A model generated the notes under the pieces. That model was not told the origin of the DNA and did no database searches. It was given only the letters and a program-made list of their open reading frames with translations. Below are positions 6,206 through 8,635 of a stretch of 8,635 nt of DNA, one piece after another (positions within the stretch are counted from its first letter, which is position 1; each line of letters begins with the position of its first letter). Made by a program: the position numbers and the translations under genes. Source of the stretch: DASRCB01 sp035653295 (GTDB lineage: Bacteria > Acidobacteriota > Terriglobia > Bryobacterales > Bryobacteraceae); the NCBI GenBank assembly GCA_035653295.1, contig DASRCB010000381.1, forward strand, positions 1 to 8,635, written 5' to 3'.

Positions 6206-7102
6206 ATGCCCGAGGACGGCGGCGGCGGCGAGAACACACAGAAAGAGCACCAGTGGAATGCACTCGGGTTCATCCGAGTGCTCAGCTTCACTGCCAACCC
6301 CCCATCGGTCGCACCGTTCGCCACCACCACCCTGTCATGGCAGTTACAGATTCCCACAAATTTCAATTTTCCGGTGCAGTTCCTCGTTGATGGCAAGACA
6401 TTTCACGGCAATAACGGGAGCACGAACGTTCAGCTTGTCGAGAACGGTTTGTTCGGGCTGACCGCCAAAGCGCCTCTCGTCGAGCGCGTGATCGGATCGG
6501 TGACGGTAAATGTCGATGACTCGCTATGCGTGACAGAAACCATCGACGCCAGGACGTTCGAGAACGTCGTGAAGGATCAGATCGCCGCCACGTTTCCTGC
6601 TTCAGACCAGTTCTCCTTTCGCGGCGACGGCCCGGTTGTGACGCTCGATACCGGCACGGTGAACGTGGATATTCCGCTGAACATTGATGTCCCTGACTGG
6701 TTCGATGCCGAGGCCGACTTTACCGTGCAGTTGAACGTTGAGGCGACTGGATTGCAGTCTGCGCTGCAGATCAACGTGAGCTTGACCAACGTCAATGTCG
6801 ATATCAGCTGGAGCCTGATCGGCGAACTCGTGAGCCTCGGCTGCGAGCACTTCGTCGAGACCGGAATGCAAAAGGTGGCCGAAGCGTTCGTCACCCAGAT
6901 CGTTAACGCGCAGTCAATCCCCAACTGCAACCTTGCATTGGACACTCTGGTAAAGAACACGGCCGCCGTCGGGAAGGCAAACGATCCGCAGCACCGCGAT
7001 TTCGTGCTGACTTCGTTCGTTCTGAACGGCGACGGCCTCAGATACACCGTTTGCCCCAAACCTAACCCCTCGTCAGGCGGTGGCGGCGGAACGCTGCCGT
7101 AG
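6206..7102 (+). CDS. Hypothetical beta-rich protein with Ig-like N-terminus (298 aa)
   Basis: The start is well supported by AAGGAGGA (6193-6200), 5 nt before the ATG. There is no signal peptide; the first ten residues are Gly-rich (MPEDGGGGEN). Residues 22-110 resemble an Ig-like or BACON-like beta sandwich (FIRVLSFTANPPSVAPFATT, then LSWQLQIP and VTVNVDDSLCV). Residues 140-205 are alternating hydrophobic strands (TVNVDIPLNIDV, DFTVQLNVEA, LQINVSLTNVNVDISWS). A helix-like stretch follows (205-240), then a final strand pair and a GGGGG tail. The long amphipathic strands recall lipid-binding folds, but that is speculation. I recognise no family. The GHG/GC protein follows 141 nt downstream in the same direction and has its own ribosome binding site. 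Confidence 0.8.
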   Translation: MPEDGGGGENTQKEHQWNALGFIRVLSFTANPPSVAPFATTTLSWQLQIPTNFNFPVQFLVDGKTFHGNNGSTNVQLVENGLFGLTAKAPLVERVIGSVTVNVDDSLCVTETIDARTFENVVKDQIAATFPASDQFSFRGDGPVVTLDTGTVNVDIPLNIDVPDWFDAEADFTVQLNVEATGLQSALQINVSLTNVNVDISWSLIGELVSLGCEHFVETGMQKVAEAFVTQIVNAQSIPNCNLALDTLVKNTAAVGKANDPQHRDFVLTSFVLNGDGLRYTVCPKPNPSSGGGGGTLP

Positions 7103-7183
7103 TACGAAATCTTCGACAAGCAGCGAACGGCCGAGCGCATCGCACTCCGATGCCCGCGGCGGGCCTGCTGGGGCGACCAAGGG

Positions 7184-7191
7184 TGTATACT
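7184..7191 (+). promoter_or_regulatory. Possible -10 element before the GHG/GC gene
   Basis: TGTATACT contains TATACT (7186-7191), five of six to the -10 consensus, 52 nt before ATG 7244. No acceptable -35 sits at 16-18 bp. A small hairpin GCCCG/CGGGC (7152-7164) lies just upstream and may end transcription from the preceding gene. If real, the 192-aa gene can be expressed separately from the 298-aa gene. Confidence 0.3.
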
Positions 7192-7243
7192 GACCGAACC
7201 TGGACAGCACCAGAGCGCGCTATAGGAACGAGCAGGAGTCGTT

Positions 7244-7822
7244 ATGCAGGACTTGATCATTTGGGATAACCGGCTGAAGGGGCCAAAACCACTAGGTCGG
7301 GAGGTCCTCGAAGTTGACGAGAACGCGACGTTATCGTCGGCATTGGCGTGGGTCGTCACAAAATCCGCAGCGTACGGAGGTGATGTCCGGGTTCGCATCC
7401 TTGGGCACGGAGGGGAGCCTGTTTTGTACGAGCGCCAGGTGCCCGATGTCTGGTTTCCCTACCTTGTCAAGAACACGGCGCCGGTCGTGGCGCAGGGAGG
7501 GCTGGGGATGTGGCTCTGTAAGGAGAACCTCAGCCTCCAGACCGTAGGCTATTTCCGCGCGTGGATGGGAAAGGTCAAAAAGATCGATTTACTGGGCTGT
7601 GGAGTCGCGTACATTACGCCCGGCCTTGAGGGAAAGGCTGGCGATGGCAATCTGCTCTGCATGAAGCTTGCGCAGGTCACGCAGGCGTATGTGCGCGCCT
7701 CGACGACAGAGCAGCTTTACAACTTCCGAGCCCCAATCGACTTCGGCCCATGGGAAGGCACAGTTTTGACGTACGGGCCTTCGGGCGCCGTGGTCAAGGT
7801 GGAACATTCTCCTCAGGAGTAA
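7244..7822 (+). CDS. Putative caspase-like fold (clan CD / DUF4347- or CHAT-like) protein, 192 aa
   Basis: AGGAG (7234-7238) lies 5 nt before the ATG. The protein has a strand followed by GHG (VRVRILGHGGEP, His55), then GGLGMWLCKENLSLQTVGYF (85-104). A second strand ends in GC (KIDLLGCGVAY, Cys119), and GDGNLLCMKLAQVTQAYVRA (133-152) and STTEQLY follow. The order strand-His-Gly, strand-Gly-Cys and then a helix plus VxAS strand is the core plan of caspase-like clan CD folds and of DUF4347 domains. This suggests a His55/Cys119 dyad. The C-terminal FGPWEGTVLTYGPSG fits a conserved tail. There is no signal peptide, so it probably acts in the cytoplasm. The family call is from motif pattern only, and catalysis is not proven. 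It is probably functionally linked to the 298-aa gene. Confidence 0.7.
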   Translation: MQDLIIWDNRLKGPKPLGREVLEVDENATLSSALAWVVTKSAAYGGDVRVRILGHGGEPVLYERQVPDVWFPYLVKNTAPVVAQGGLGMWLCKENLSLQTVGYFRAWMGKVKKIDLLGCGVAYITPGLEGKAGDGNLLCMKLAQVTQAYVRASTTEQLYNFRAPIDFGPWEGTVLTYGPSGAVVKVEHSPQE

Positions 7823-7842
7823 CGAGCGCCATAAACGTGCGA

Positions 7843-7872
7843 GGCATTGATAATGCCGGTCTCGATACCGGC
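7843..7872. terminator. Two overlapping hairpins between convergent genes
   Basis: GGCATT-GAT-AATGCC (7843-7857) and GCCGGT-CTCGAT-ACCGGC (7855-7872) share GCC at 7855-7857, so only one can form fully at a time. They sit between the 3' ends of the plus gene (7822) and the minus gene (7913), where a bidirectional terminator is expected. There is no T run on either strand, so termination is only a guess. Confidence 0.3.
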
Positions 7873-7912
7873 TGGTACGCGCTTGGCGTCTGGAATCCAT
7901 AGCCGGGATTTC

Positions 7913-8092
7913 TTACCAGATGTAGTCTTTGGCCTGCTCCCGGCGCGCATAGCTGTCCAGCACGTGCACCACGCGGATCTTCTTCAGCTTCGTCGGCGAC
8001 AGCGCGCCGATGGGGATGAAGACGACGCGCCGGTTCAGGTGCGCGGCAATGGACCGGAAGATGGACGGCGGCAGGCCGTTGCGCAGCACCAT
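7913..8092 (-). CDS. Small hypothetical protein (59 aa)
   Basis: A 59-codon ORF on the minus strand starts at ATG 8092-8090 and stops at TAA 7915-7913. GGGGAG lies about 4-5 nt before the ATG, a good ribosome binding site. The product reads MVLRNGLPPSIFRSIAAHLN, then RRVVFIPIGALSPTKLKKIR and VVHVLDSYARREQAKDYIW: a helix, a strand, a basic segment and a final helix. The composition is clearly protein-like, and the ribosome binding site supports expression. I do not recognise a family. It could be a free-standing small protein or the C-terminal part of a larger domain. It faces the GHG/GC gene tail to tail. Its upstream region runs into the second repeat copy, as the small gene at 165-437 runs into the first. 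Confidence 0.55.
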   Translation of the reverse strand: MVLRNGLPPSIFRSIAAHLNRRVVFIPIGALSPTKLKKIRVVHVLDSYARREQAKDYIW

Positions 8093-8131
8093 TCGGCTCC
8101 CCGGTCGGGAAGTGAAAACTGACGCCGTTGG

Positions 8132-8222
8132 GTTACGCCGCCGGTTGCGCGCGGCTCGCGCGTGGAGCGCCCGCCCGGGCGTTGGGATGTGAGTTTATTC
8201 GGCGTCGCGGCGGAAGGCTAGG
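8132..8222. repeat. Dispersed ~90-bp repeat, copy 2
   Basis: Same orientation as copy 1 (103-192), with the same GC hairpin (CGCCC/GGGCG) and the same minus-strand end FRRDAE-TAA (stop at 8197-8195). Here no coding frame leads into it: the frame upstream is broken by stops. The repeat ends about 40 bp before the ATG of the minus-strand 59-aa gene. The left boundary at 8132 continues into unrelated sequence, whereas copy 1 meets an IS110 end at this same point. Copy 2 is therefore the uninterrupted reference for locating that insertion. Confidence 0.8.
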
Positions 8223-8470
8223 CGATGAACTGTTGGACCGTTGGCTGCGACCCGCTAACATGCACCGCCACATCCAACCCAGCCGCCGCCGGCCGCGACC
8301 ATCGGCCATGCGGGAACGGTCGGCCTTGCGAACGACGTTGTAGAGGACACTGCCTCTGACGCACGTGCCAGTGGCGCGAACCAGAATAGCCTAGAAGAGT
8401 TGTTGCAGCGCCCAGCCGCCCGCGAAAAGCGCCGGTGCGTTTATACTGGATTCGTTTTTCGCTGCACGCC
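8223..8470. other. Gap without a convincing gene
   Basis: No open frame here looks like a protein; a 92-codon minus frame has an Arg/Gln/Ser-rich shadow composition. A small hairpin AGAGG/CCTCT lies at 8342-8346/8353-8357. A -10-like TATACT (8442-8447) lies 24 nt before the GTG at 8471 but has no -35 at the right distance. It is a possible promoter region for the last gene. Confidence 0.35.
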
Positions 8471-8635
8471 GTGTCCGAGCCGAACGAGCGCGACATCCTT
8501 CAGGCCGTAGAGCAGGCTTTGAGGCTTTCACCCGACGAGCGCGTGGCTTTCCTGACTCGCTTCCTGCGCTCCGACGCGACCGCCTGCGCGGAAGCGCAAT
8601 CGCTGGTCGAGCTCGAAAGCCGCGTGCGGATCCTC
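8471..8635 (+). CDS. N-terminal part of a gene cut by the window edge, possibly a Ser/Thr kinase-type leader
   Basis: From GTG 8471 an open frame of 55 codons runs off the window: (M/V)SEPNERDILQAVEQALRL, then SPDERVAFLTRFLRSD and EAQSLVELESRV. It is helical and acidic. The pattern resembles the helical leader that precedes the kinase domain in many acidobacterial PknB-type Ser/Thr kinases (ALxLPxxERxAFLxRxxxxDxxLxxEVxSLL). The kinase domain itself lies beyond the window, so this remains a guess. No ribosome binding site precedes the GTG, so a leaderless or weak start is possible. Confidence 0.5.
   Translation, partial: MSEPNERDILQAVEQALRLSPDERVAFLTRFLRSDATACAEAQSLVELESRVRIL

Noticed and set aside
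6577..7398. 273-codon open frame on the minus strand
   Set aside because: It is antisense to the well-supported 298-aa gene and to the start of the 192-aa gene; its Ser/Arg/Pro-rich composition is typical of a shadow frame.
8218..8496. 92-codon open frame on the minus strand
   Set aside because: No ribosome binding site, shadow-like composition, and overlap with the likely promoter and start of the last plus-strand gene.
1..8635. CRISPR array, tRNA or rRNA
   Set aside because: No regularly spaced short repeats, cloverleaf-like sequence or rRNA signature were seen on either strand.

Overview
The window looks like an accessory, transposon-scarred stretch of a GC-rich bacterial chromosome. An acidobacterium of the Solibacter/Bryobacter kind is my best guess. 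This is an inference from gene style: FG-GAP propeller proteins, a coiled-coil fragment of a type I associate with Acidobacteria, IS110 and IS66 remains, and a possible kinase-type N-terminus at the right edge. No rRNA, tRNA or CRISPR array was seen.

Left part (1-2740): the window opens on the first ten codons of an IS110-family transposase on the minus strand. Its terminus appears to lie at about 100-103, directly against one copy of a ~90-bp repeat (103-192). The second copy lies 8 kb away (8132-8222). The first repeat copy contains the last codons of a small minus-strand gene (165-437). Next come an FRG-domain protein (499-1650, TTG start), a broken IS66 OrfA on the minus strand (1653-2020) that stops right at the end of the FRG gene, and a dihydrofolate reductase/RibD-C-like gene (2210-2734) whose frame is lost and regained by a -1 and a +1 shift.

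Middle (2735-5807): a good sigma-70-type promoter (2809-2837) and a ~280-nt leader precede a two-gene unit. The first gene encodes a 478-residue secreted protein of unknown function. The second starts on the base after its stop codon and encodes a secreted seven-bladed FG-GAP/VCBS beta-propeller with six intact calcium loops and one degenerate blade. Tight coupling and matching signal peptides suggest an exported or surface pair.

Right part (5808-8635): a gap with a structured inverted repeat and a minus-strand coiled-coil gene fragment leads to two co-oriented genes with strong ribosome binding sites. One is a 298-residue beta-rich protein with an Ig-like start. The other is a 192-residue protein with GHG and GC motifs spaced as in caspase-like (clan CD, DUF4347/CHAT-like) folds. 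This pair is the best candidate here for an undescribed system. A convergent 59-residue ORF on the minus strand, the second repeat copy and the start of a plus-strand gene close the window.
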